The notes beneath the pieces were generated by a model. That model was not told where the DNA came from. It ran no database searches and saw only the letters and a program-made list of their open reading frames with translations. Positions 55,196 to 63,786 of a stretch of DNA of 64,000 nucleotides are shown here, piece after piece. The position numbers were made by a program, and so were the translations under genes. The stretch's first letter is position 1, and every line of letters begins with the position of its first letter. Source of the DNA: Prevotella sp. (GTDB lineage Bacteria; Bacteroidota; Bacteroidia; Bacteroidales; Dysgonomonadaceae). The DNA is taken from assembly GCA_031285625.1 (NCBI GenBank), contig JAITVV010000070.1, positions 1 to 64,000 of the forward strand. Reading direction: 5' to 3'.

Positions 55196-56092
55196 ATGAA
55201 AAAAATAGTTGTTATAGGAAGTAGTAATACAGATATGGTAATAAAGTCTGATAAATTGCCAAACCCGGGCGAAACAATCCTGGGTGGAGAATTTTTGCTA
55301 AATCCCGGAGGTAAAGGGGCTAATCAGGCAGTAACTGCTGCAAGACTTGGTGGAAAAGTCACATTTATTGCAAAAATAGGCAGTGATGCATTTGGCAAAA
55401 ATTCAATAAATCTATATTCGTCCGAAGGTATAAATACCGAATTTATTTTTTCTGATCCGGAAAAGCCGTCAGGTGTAGCATTAATAAATGTAAATGAAAG
55501 TGGTGAGAATTGTATTGTAGTAGCTCCGGGTGCTAATGGCTTATTATCGGTAGAAGATATAGAAAAAGCGAAATATGAGATTGAATCTGCCGATATCTTA
55601 TTAATGCAACTGGAAATCCCTCTATCTGTGGTTGAGTATTCCGCTAAGCTGGCATACGAAAAAGGTATAAAGGTTATTCTGAATCCGGCTCCGGCCAATG
55701 AACTTTCTAACTCCTTACTAAAATGTCTGTATATTATAACACCAAATAAGAATGAAGCGGAGGCACTCTCGGGAATAAAAATAACTGATATCGAAAGTGC
55801 AAAAAGTGCAGCTGCAGTAATAAGAGAAAAAGGAGTTGACACAGTAATAATTACGATGGGCGAATTAGGCGCTATCATTTGTGATGACCAACTTCATCAA
55901 ATCCCTGCCGTAAACGTAAAAACAGTGGATACAACAGCTGCGGGTGATGTATTTAATGGAGCTTTATCAGTGGCGCTGGCTGAAGATAAAAGCATAGTGG
56001 ATGCAGTAATATTTGCCTGTAAATGTGCTGCGCTGTCGGTGACCAAACTAGGTGCCCAGTCATCTATTCCCTACCGGAACAATATTGTTTGA
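55196..56092 (+). CDS. rbsK: Ribokinase (paralogue 2)
   Basis: 298 residues, PfkB family, about half identical by eye to the ribokinase at 43701. GGKGANQAVTAARLGG is intact, but the catalytic loop reads DTTAAGDVF, with Ala for the first Gly of GAGD; the catalytic Asp remains. It would phosphorylate a pentose. It starts a plus-strand operon with the GH13-like enzyme 35 bases downstream. Confidence 0.92.
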   Translation: MKKIVVIGSSNTDMVIKSDKLPNPGETILGGEFLLNPGGKGANQAVTAARLGGKVTFIAKIGSDAFGKNSINLYSSEGINTEFIFSDPEKPSGVALINVNESGENCIVVAPGANGLLSVEDIEKAKYEIESADILLMQLEIPLSVVEYSAKLAYEKGIKVILNPAPANELSNSLLKCLYIITPNKNEAEALSGIKITDIESAKSAAAVIREKGVDTVIITMGELGAIICDDQLHQIPAVNVKTVDTTAAGDVFNGALSVALAEDKSIVDAVIFACKCAALSVTKLGAQSSIPYRNNIV

Positions 56093-56127
56093 AATAATAT
56101 AAACCTATAAATCAAATACAAAATTAT

Positions 56128-58764
56128 ATGCGTAGTTTTTTATTTTTTATTTTAGTCATACTGGTTTCAATGAAGCCATTTGCTGTATTCCCAGGAGAGC
56201 AAAACCAAAATCTGTCTCTGTCCGGAATGGTAACGGCATCATCTAATGCCGGAAAGCAATATCATGAGAAGAATGTTGCCGATAATAACATGGAAACTTT
56301 ATGGAAGGCAAAAAAGTCAAATGCAGAACAATGGTTGCTTATCGATCTGAAGAGTAATTATGCATTAAATAAGATAAGCCAGACTTTTGGAAATACGGCT
56401 GTCTGGAAATTCAAGATTGAAGGTTCTGTAGATAAACAGAATTGGACAATGCTGGTTGATAAAACAAAGGGCGCCTCAGGAATATCATTTGCCGAAAGTG
56501 TGTCCGGGGTTTACCGTTATGTACGGTTAACAATATCCGGATCCGGTAACAATGATATTGCTTCATCAGCCGAATTTGCAATCTATGGAACCGATAAGGG
56601 TACTAATATTGCCTTGGGTAAATATTTTAACACTCATGTGCGACAAGAAGGCTTCGAACCGGAAAAAGCACTTGATGGCGATATTGCGACATATTGGAGA
56701 GCATCGAATACCTATCCGCAGACGTTGACTTTAGATTTGAGAAGAATGTGCATGATTACCGGGGTAAGACAGGTGTTTAAGCAGCATGACATATGGAAAT
56801 TTAAAATAGAAGGATCAAAGGACAACCAGCAATGGGATAGCCTGTTAGATAACTCACAAGGCGATAGGGGATTCGATTTCTCTACTTCTGTTTCGGGTGA
56901 CTACCATTTTATCCGGTTAACCATTCTGGAATCTTCATCAGGGTATATTGCCAATAGTTGCGAATTTTGTGTCTACGGATTCGAATCGGACAATAATGAA
57001 GTAAAGCCGCTCCGTAAGAATCTGGCTTATAATACAGCAGCATCTACTTCTTCATTCGACCGGAACGACTATTCGCAATATAAAGCTTTGGATGGTAATG
57101 AGCATACATTCTGGCGCGCCGACGATACATCAATGCCGCAATGGCTATTGGTTGATTTAGGAAACTCATGCCAAATCGATGAAATAAGCCAGGTATTTAC
57201 AAATGAGGATACATGGAAGTTTAAAATTGAGGCTTCGAACGATAAAGATAACTGGACAGAAATAGCTGATGAAACGGCCGGTTATACAGGTTCCCGTTAC
57301 TCAAAGGCTATGAATGGCTATTATCGTTACGTAAAGATTACTATAACAGATGCTGAAAATAAAAACCGGGCCGGAAGTAAGGAATTAGCTATATATGGTA
57401 CGGGATCTCCCAAGACAGCAAAATGGTGGGAAGATAAGTCCGGAATGTCACGCTATTATCCAAAATTCTATAAGCAGACTTTTCCATCCATTATCGACAG
57501 TTTAGATATTATTCAGGCACAGGGATATAATATTCTCGAATTCTCAGCTCCTTACGAGGGCGATCCTGAAGTATGGGGAGGTTTGGGAGCTACCAACAAT
57601 TATGCTATCGATCCTTCGATAGGCACAATGGAAGATTTTGAACGCTTACTCAGGGAAGCTCACGCCCGTGACATGAAGGTTATCTTCTTCGGAAATGTAG
57701 GTTATTGCTGGCATGAAGCTCCTTTTTTCCAAAAAGCATGTGACGATGAGAGGAATAAAGTAAACAGCAAAGAACGCAAATGGTTCCATTTTAGCCAGAC
57801 AAAACATAGCGACAGTTGGTTCTGGAGCGAGAGAGCCCAGGCATATTACTATTCATTCTGGGGTAATTCTGATGGTGCAGAAGGGCGTATACCTAATTAT
57901 AATTTCAACAATCAGGAATGGCGCGATGAATGTGTGAACTATCTTAATTTTTGGTCGAATAAAGGTGTTGACGGACTATTGCTTGATGCTCCCGGAGCCT
58001 ATGATGGTATCAATGATGCCATTATAGAAGAAAATATAGTGAAGGTTCTTAACCGTCATGGTATAGTTACTAATGCTGAAGGTTCAGGGGATGTATATCA
58101 TTGGATGCACCGTTTCGGATTCAACAGTATACAGGGATTTGATGTATATGGCTGGGGTGGAGGTAAGCGAAGTGATATACTTGCCGGGCGAAAGACAAAT
58201 ACCCCTCAGGGACTGGATAAAAAACTAAAGGAGTACAGAGACATGGCAAATGCTTTTAATGGTGTTACCATAACTCCTCCGATGTGGGAAATACCTGCTA
58301 CTGAAGATGAACGGATATTTGAAGTTGCTTATCTGACAACTTTAGGAACCATCTTTGTAAATCATTACGGGGATCATCACCGTGACTATATCGCACAATT
58401 TATTATGAGCAAATGGCCTCTTGAAAAGCAAAAAGAATTCTATGATCTTGTTCGCACCCAGAATAGCTATATTGGACTGGCTCCTTACGGACAACGCATG
58501 TGTTTGCCTACAAATGACGATGAAAAATATACGGCATTCAAGAGAACCAATAAGGATGGAAAAGTTTCGGCACTCGTTATCTTCAACTTTCAGGATGCAG
58601 AAAGTACTATATCTGTCGATCTTAGAAACTCTGGGATAGACCATTCACACACACCTATCGATTTGTTGACAGGGAAAGCGGCCAAACCGATCACTTCCGA
58701 TAAATATGCAGTTTCTGTACCTGCCTATGGATATCTGATTTTGGGTGTGGAAAACGAAATGTAA
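56128..58764 (+). CDS. Discoidin-bearing GH13-like hydrolase
   Basis: 878 residues, signal peptide (about 1-20). Three F5/8-type C (discoidin) domains at about 24-155, 158-285 and 296-424, each with the repeated WKFKIEGS-type core. A GH13-like (beta/alpha)8 domain follows at about 440-800. YAIDPSIGTMEDFERLLREA matches GH13. The nucleophile region is GVDGLLLDAPG (D620), acid/base NAEGSG (E651), and region IV is VNHYGDHH. The usual Arg two residues before the nucleophile is Leu, and region I lacks the NH pair. It is a divergent GH13-type enzyme with unknown specificity, probably acting on a surface glycan. Confidence 0.85.
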   Translation: MRSFLFFILVILVSMKPFAVFPGEQNQNLSLSGMVTASSNAGKQYHEKNVADNNMETLWKAKKSNAEQWLLIDLKSNYALNKISQTFGNTAVWKFKIEGSVDKQNWTMLVDKTKGASGISFAESVSGVYRYVRLTISGSGNNDIASSAEFAIYGTDKGTNIALGKYFNTHVRQEGFEPEKALDGDIATYWRASNTYPQTLTLDLRRMCMITGVRQVFKQHDIWKFKIEGSKDNQQWDSLLDNSQGDRGFDFSTSVSGDYHFIRLTILESSSGYIANSCEFCVYGFESDNNEVKPLRKNLAYNTAASTSSFDRNDYSQYKALDGNEHTFWRADDTSMPQWLLVDLGNSCQIDEISQVFTNEDTWKFKIEASNDKDNWTEIADETAGYTGSRYSKAMNGYYRYVKITITDAENKNRAGSKELAIYGTGSPKTAKWWEDKSGMSRYYPKFYKQTFPSIIDSLDIIQAQGYNILEFSAPYEGDPEVWGGLGATNNYAIDPSIGTMEDFERLLREAHARDMKVIFFGNVGYCWHEAPFFQKACDDERNKVNSKERKWFHFSQTKHSDSWFWSERAQAYYYSFWGNSDGAEGRIPNYNFNNQEWRDECVNYLNFWSNKGVDGLLLDAPGAYDGINDAIIEENIVKVLNRHGIVTNAEGSGDVYHWMHRFGFNSIQGFDVYGWGGGKRSDILAGRKTNTPQGLDKKLKEYRDMANAFNGVTITPPMWEIPATEDERIFEVAYLTTLGTIFVNHYGDHHRDYIAQFIMSKWPLEKQKEFYDLVRTQNSYIGLAPYGQRMCLPTNDDEKYTAFKRTNKDGKVSALVIFNFQDAESTISVDLRNSGIDHSHTPIDLLTGKAAKPITSDKYAVSVPAYGYLILGVENEM

Positions 58765-58788
58765 AGACTTTAATAATGAAGTCGTCTC

Positions 58789-58940
58789 GACTTTTTAAAC
58801 ACAGAGTAAAAGGAGTAACACGGAGTTTTTAGACTTTATAGCAGGAAACAGATGTATTTTAAAGATAAATATTCACTTTTTTGTCATGTAGTGTACATTT
58901 TTTACTCCGTGGAACTCTGTGAGACTCCGTGTTAAAAGTC
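58789..58940. repeat. Imperfect inverted repeat with CACAGAG/CACGGAG cores
   Basis: GACTTTTTAAACACAGAGT at 58789-58807 pairs imperfectly with ACTCCGTGTTAAAAGTC at 58924-58940. Internal CACGGAG, CTCTGTG and CTCCGTGG strings repeat the core. It fills the 249-base gap between the GH13-like gene and the permease. A repetitive element or mRNA-end structure is likely. Confidence 0.65.
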
Positions 58941-59013
58941 AAGATGAATTCAATAGAATATCTAATTGAAGTAAAACACTATCTATATTGTTAACAATTA
59001 AATAGAATAGAAT

Positions 59014-60024
59014 ATGTTTATTGTAGAAAGCTACCCTTTAGCAATATTATTTTGTGTAATAACAATGCTGTGTTGGGGTTCATGGGGAAATACACAAAAG
59101 TTAGCCGCTAAAACATGGCGATACGAGCTGTTTTATTGGGACTACGTGATTGGCATTGTAATTTTATCCGTAATACTTGGCTTCACACTTGGAAGTTTTG
59201 GTGAAGAGGGTAGAAGCTTTATCGAAGACCTGAAGCAAGTAAGCGGATCTATGGTTTTAAGTGCCATTATCGGAGGTATTGTGTTCAATGCTGCTAATAT
59301 ATTATTGTCTGCGTCTATTTCGCTGGCAGGTATGTCTGTCGCATTCCCATTAGGAGTAGGGCTGGCTTTGGTTTTGGGCGTATTCATTAATTATTTAAAT
59401 ACACCAAAAGGAGATCCGGTTATTTTATTTCTGGGTGTAGCTCTGATTGTAATTGCCATAATATTTAACGGCATTGCTTCCGGGAAAATGACTAAAAGCA
59501 GCGAAGAGATGAAAACTAGGAAAAAAGGAATAATCATCGCTGTTTGTGCAGGTATCCTTATGTCATTCTTCTACAGATTTGTGGCACGTGCTATGGATTT
59601 GGATAATTTCGAAAATCCTACTCCGGGCATGATGACTCCTTATTCTGCATTTTTTGTATTCTCGCTTGGAATATTAGCAAGTAACTTCCTGTTTAATACA
59701 TTGGTTATGAAGAAACCATTTGTTGGTGGCCCTGTCACTTATTCCGAATATTTCAAAGGTAATGCTAAAACACACATGGTAGGAATATTGGGCGGTTTGA
59801 TATGGGGGTTGGGTACCGCTTTCAGTTATATAGCAGCAGGCAAGGCCGGAGCTCCCATATCATATGCATTAGGTCAGGGAGCACCTATGATCGCCGCACT
59901 GTGGGGAGTCTTTGTCTGGAACGAATTTAAAGGAGCTAATAAGACAGTTAATATATTACTTACATGCATGTTTATTCTGTTTATATCGGGACTGGGACTT
60001 ATTGTGGTTTCAGGAGGAAATTAG
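59014..60024 (+). CDS. GRP/DMT-type sugar permease (RbsT/RhaT/ureide-permease-like)
   Basis: 336 residues, ten helices. MLCWGSWGNTQKLAAKTWRY, then ELFYWDYVIGIVI, with internal repeats (GGIVFNAANILLSASISLA, GGLIWGLGTAFSYIAAGKAG), fits the glucose/ribose porter-like DMT group. Related proteins import rhamnose, ribose or ureides. It would carry the released pentose across the inner membrane. Between the GH13-like and GH172 genes on the same strand. Confidence 0.8.
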   Translation: MFIVESYPLAILFCVITMLCWGSWGNTQKLAAKTWRYELFYWDYVIGIVILSVILGFTLGSFGEEGRSFIEDLKQVSGSMVLSAIIGGIVFNAANILLSASISLAGMSVAFPLGVGLALVLGVFINYLNTPKGDPVILFLGVALIVIAIIFNGIASGKMTKSSEEMKTRKKGIIIAVCAGILMSFFYRFVARAMDLDNFENPTPGMMTPYSAFFVFSLGILASNFLFNTLVMKKPFVGGPVTYSEYFKGNAKTHMVGILGGLIWGLGTAFSYIAAGKAGAPISYALGQGAPMIAALWGVFVWNEFKGANKTVNILLTCMFILFISGLGLIVVSGGN

Positions 60025-60064
60025 TTAATCTATAGGATTAGGATTTGAATTAGGTGTTTAAAGT

Positions 60065-60123
60065 AAAAGGTGACAAAGTGAAAATGCAAAGAGGGGTTAA
60101 AGCTGTAACTTTTGTCACCTTTT
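60065..60123. promoter_or_regulatory. Hairpin between permease and GH172 gene
   Basis: AAAAGGTGACAAA (60065-60077) pairs perfectly with TTTGTCACCTTTT (60111-60123) around a 33-base loop. It starts 41 bases after the permease stop, and its T-rich right arm could end transcription or stabilise mRNA. Its right arm shares the TTTTGTCAC string seen at 32642-32697. Confidence 0.5.
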
Positions 60124-60163
60124 CGATTATCGATCGAAGTCTAATATTTTAAAAATATTAATT

Positions 60164-61342
60164 ATGAAAAGAAAAATTCTTACGCATCTCTTTCTTATCA
60201 TATTTTTATTGGTAGGCAACTCTGTTTTTTCTCAAGATTTTGCTGGGGATCTCAGTAGCCTGATCACTATAAAAAAAGATATGAAAAGCCGCCGTATCAG
60301 CACGGCAGACCCAACAGGTAACAATCATGACAATACAGGGTTAATCAAGATTGGAGATAAGAAGGTAATCGAGATTGAAGGATCTGGAATCATCAATCAT
60401 ATCTGGATGACGATTGCTCCCTGGGATATGAGGCGAAATGATATTATTTTACGCATATATTGGGATGGAAATGACTATCCTTCAGTTGAATCACCGCTGG
60501 CTGCATTCTTTGGAAACGGCTGGGACGAAAAATATAATTATGCATCTTTGCCGCTGGCAGTAGGACCTGCCGACGGAACAGGTATGGTATCTTATTTTCA
60601 GATGCCATTTAAAAACGGAGCTAAAATAGAAATTGAAAATCAGGCAGATCGAAATATCGACTGTATATATTTCTATATAGATTATGTGGAAATGAATGAG
60701 CTACCTGATTATATAGGTCGTTTCCATGCATGGTACAATCATAAATTAACAGAAGCATTGCCAGAAGGCGAGACCGAATGGGGGGTTGTCGGCACAATGG
60801 AAAACAATGTAGATGGTGCCAGAAATTATGTTTTCATCGATACTAAGGGAAAAGGACATTTTGTAGGTATCAACTATTATGTACATTGCCCTTCTCCGAT
60901 GTGGTATGGCGAAGGAGACGATATGTTTTTTATAGATGGTGAAAAACGGGCATCGATTTTAGGTACGGGAACCGAAGACTTTTTCAATACCTCGTGGTGT
61001 CCCAAAACACTTTTCGCTCATCCTTATTACGGGTATGCCAGAGTAAATAATGAGATTGGCTGGCTGGGAAGGACACATGTATACAGGTTTTTTGTTTCAG
61101 ATCCAATATATTTTGACAAATCGCTAAAAGGTACTATCGAGCATGGTCATAACAATAATCTGACACTCGATATCGGTACTGTAGCATACTGGTACCAAAG
61201 TGAAGCGGGCATATTACCTCCGGCACCAACGAAAGAACAACGTGCTCCTAAAGCATTCATTATCGATCGTGATATACATAAGTGGCGTCATGAATGGAGA
61301 AAGAGTAAAGGAAATAGTTCTACATTGTGGGGTAATGAATAA
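60164..61342 (+). CDS. GH172 (DUF2961) glycoside hydrolase, single-domain
   Basis: 392 residues with a cleaved signal peptide (NSVFSQ). The DUF2961/GH172 core carries the two key acids E250 in WYGEGDD and E271 in GTGTED, 21 residues apart, matching the acid/base and nucleophile pair known for the family (Glu270/Glu291 in alphaFFase1, from memory). GH172 enzymes act on fructofuranosides or D-arabinofuranosides. The first of two GH172 genes after the permease. Confidence 0.92.
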   Translation: MKRKILTHLFLIIFLLVGNSVFSQDFAGDLSSLITIKKDMKSRRISTADPTGNNHDNTGLIKIGDKKVIEIEGSGIINHIWMTIAPWDMRRNDIILRIYWDGNDYPSVESPLAAFFGNGWDEKYNYASLPLAVGPADGTGMVSYFQMPFKNGAKIEIENQADRNIDCIYFYIDYVEMNELPDYIGRFHAWYNHKLTEALPEGETEWGVVGTMENNVDGARNYVFIDTKGKGHFVGINYYVHCPSPMWYGEGDDMFFIDGEKRASILGTGTEDFFNTSWCPKTLFAHPYYGYARVNNEIGWLGRTHVYRFFVSDPIYFDKSLKGTIEHGHNNNLTLDIGTVAYWYQSEAGILPPAPTKEQRAPKAFIIDRDIHKWRHEWRKSKGNSSTLWGNE

Positions 61343-61385
61343 TTAAAGCTAATCATTAGTATAACTTAGATATTGGTTACTTCTT

Positions 61386-61466
61386 GTCATTCTGAACATA
61401 GTGAAGAATCTCTTCTCTTCTATCTATGAAAAATGGGTTGGGATGTTTCACTCCGTTCAACATGAC
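61386..61466. repeat. REP-like inverted repeat (GTCATTCTGAAC type)
   Basis: GTCATTCTGAACATAGTGAA at 61386-61405 pairs imperfectly with TTTCACTCCGTTCAACATGAC at 61446-61466. This GTCATTCTGA element is a Bacteroidetes intergenic repeat, and its core matches the element at 36382-36536. It lies between the two GH172 genes. Confidence 0.75.
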
Positions 61467-61507
61467 AAAGAGAATTGAACGTAAAATAACTATATCAAAT
61501 TTTAAAG

Positions 61508-63598
61508 ATGAAATATCGGTTTGCAGTCAGTCTGTCTATTGTCTTAATCACTTTATTTTCATTATCCTGTGATAATGAAAATAAAGAAATAACCTTTCTT
61601 TCCTTATTGCATGAGATGACTGATAGAGAGTCTACCAGCAAATATCCCGATCCGTACTATACAGCTAAGCAGTTTAGCAGCTATGATCGTGCTTCGGATA
61701 CTGCCAGAATAGGATCTTTCTACTGGTTTGCAAACTGGGATTTTAGCCAGTTTTTACGTACGGAAGAAAATAATGGACGAAGGGAATTTGTATTGTTCGA
61801 TGCGGAGGGTCCGGGAGCTGTTGTAAGATTCTGGATAACTGTAGCCCATTATAATGACAATGGTATACTACGGTTCTATCTGGATAAGTCGGAAAAACCT
61901 GTGATAGAAGGTGAAGTACTATCTCTTATTAGTGGTGGAAAACTGGTAGGTGATCCTTTGTCGGTATCTGTTTCCGAAACAACACCCTACAAACAGAGAG
62001 GGCATAATTTGTACCTGCCCATTCCTTATTCACGACATTGTAAGATAACATATGAAACGCCCGGAATTATTGAAGCAGGAAGAAAACCTCCAGGTGAAAA
62101 TTTTTTCTATAGTGTTGCATATAGGACTTATGAAGAAGGTACTGACGTAAAAAGCTTTACAATGGAAGATCTGTTGCTCTATTCCGAAGATATAAAACTA
62201 ACGCAGCAAAAACTTAAATCGGAACCTGATTTTTCCAATTTTACCAAAACAGAATCTGAAACTAAAAATATAAAAAGCAAGGATTCTGAAAATATGGTTT
62301 CTTTAGCAGGTACAAAAGCAATCAAAGGTATCTCTGTTAAACTCACTGCCGAAGATTACGAACAAGCTTTGCGTTCGACAATACTTAAGATATCGTTTGA
62401 TGGAAACCAGTCGGTATGGGCACCGGTAGGTGACTTTTTTGCAACAGGAAACCGTCTTTCTCCTTACCGTTCTTTTTATACTACTGTAACAGGAGATTCG
62501 ATATTAGACTGTTATTGGGTGATGCCATTTAAAGACAAATGTGAAATTTCTCTGGAAAACTTAAACGGTAAACCTGTACAGGCATCACTTACAGTCTATT
62601 CATCGAATACCAAATGGGATAAAAACAGTATGTATTTCGGTGCCGGATGGACAGAATATAACCGTAAGCACACGGGCGAAAAAAGGAGTATAGATGGATC
62701 GTATGGAGCCAGTGATATTAATTTTGTTACACTTAATGGCAAAGGTATTTATGTGGGAGATGCTGTAACCATCTTCAACCCGATAGGTGACTGGTGGGGC
62801 GAAGGTGATGAGAAAGTATATGTGGATGGTGAAAGTTTTCCCTCGTTTTTCGGAACAGGGACAGAAGACTATTATGGTTATGCATGGTGTCTGCCAAACT
62901 TTTTTGAGCATCCGTTTATTGGCCAACCTGATGGGCAGGGTGCATACCAACCCGGCCATGTCTCGAACCTGCGCTATAGGGGATTGGATGGGATCACTTT
63001 TGATAAATCCATTATATTTGATATGGAATTCTGGCATCAGGGTGGTACATATATAAACTATGCTGTGACGACTTATTGGTACATGTTGCCCGGAGGTAAA
63101 ACCAACCGAAAGGAAGAGACTGCATTAGCTTCCTTGCCTATTGTAAAACATAAAAATGAACTGGTTAGCAATGTTCCTGACGAAAATGGGATCATTGAAG
63201 GCGAATACCTGAATATTAAAGTTCAGGGCGGTATGGAAAGAACCCAAAGCCTTATTGACTTTGAATGGCGCAACGGTACTCAATTCATCTGGCGCGAAGC
63301 TAATACGGGCGATATTGCATGGCTCGGGTTTGTAGCAAAAGATGAAGGTGTATATCAAATTAACTTTGAAATGACAACTGCTACAGACTATGGAAGGTTT
63401 GCACTTTACATTAACGATAAATTGGTAGAACAGTCATTTAATGCATATAGCTCTGTATTGCAGATGAAAACCCTTATTTTGAAAAATATACAGCTTAGAA
63501 AAGGAGAGAATATATTAAAGGTGGTACAATTACAGAGAGATCCGAAGGCTGTAAATACATTATTCGGACTGGATTATATGACTCTTATTAAAAAATAA
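61508..63598 (+). CDS. GH172 (DUF2961) lipoprotein with C-terminal domain
   Basis: 696 residues with a lipoprotein signal (LITLFSLSC, Cys21). The GH172 core runs from about residue 55 to 540. It carries E432 in WGEGDEK and E453 in GTGTEDYYGYAW, the same 21-residue spacing as its neighbour. A beta-rich C-terminal domain (about 565-696: EGVYQINFEMTTATDYGRF, LYINDKLVEQSF) looks carbohydrate-binding. It is probably surface-exposed, trimming the substrate before import, while its shorter partner works in the periplasm. Confidence 0.9.
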   Translation: MKYRFAVSLSIVLITLFSLSCDNENKEITFLSLLHEMTDRESTSKYPDPYYTAKQFSSYDRASDTARIGSFYWFANWDFSQFLRTEENNGRREFVLFDAEGPGAVVRFWITVAHYNDNGILRFYLDKSEKPVIEGEVLSLISGGKLVGDPLSVSVSETTPYKQRGHNLYLPIPYSRHCKITYETPGIIEAGRKPPGENFFYSVAYRTYEEGTDVKSFTMEDLLLYSEDIKLTQQKLKSEPDFSNFTKTESETKNIKSKDSENMVSLAGTKAIKGISVKLTAEDYEQALRSTILKISFDGNQSVWAPVGDFFATGNRLSPYRSFYTTVTGDSILDCYWVMPFKDKCEISLENLNGKPVQASLTVYSSNTKWDKNSMYFGAGWTEYNRKHTGEKRSIDGSYGASDINFVTLNGKGIYVGDAVTIFNPIGDWWGEGDEKVYVDGESFPSFFGTGTEDYYGYAWCLPNFFEHPFIGQPDGQGAYQPGHVSNLRYRGLDGITFDKSIIFDMEFWHQGGTYINYAVTTYWYMLPGGKTNRKEETALASLPIVKHKNELVSNVPDENGIIEGEYLNIKVQGGMERTQSLIDFEWRNGTQFIWREANTGDIAWLGFVAKDEGVYQINFEMTTATDYGRFALYINDKLVEQSFNAYSSVLQMKTLILKNIQLRKGENILKVVQLQRDPKAVNTLFGLDYMTLIKK

Positions 63599-63725
63599 TA
63601 TCTGTCGAACTGGATGTCTTGCCAAGTAATTATACAGGTTTAGCCTCTGCAACGGAGCAATGAAATAGCAGGTTTTTTATTGTTTTTATCTGTTACTTTC
63701 AATGATGAACTTGTATATAGACAAT

Positions 63726-63760
63726 TTTATCCTGCCAACATTCATTATTGGCAGGATAAA
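63726..63760. terminator. Strong hairpin terminator at the end of the locus
   Basis: TTTATCCTGCCAA and TTGGCAGGATAAA, a perfect 13-base stem with a 9-base loop. It lies between the last GH172 gene and the convergent gene at the right edge. Confidence 0.8.
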
Positions 63761-63786
63761 TATCATTTTGGGATATTGACGAAATC

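Noticed and set aside
62600-63037. Minus-strand 145-codon ORF inside the second GH172 gene
   Set aside because: The plus strand encodes a clear GH172 domain with catalytic motifs; the antisense frame shows no motif or start signal.
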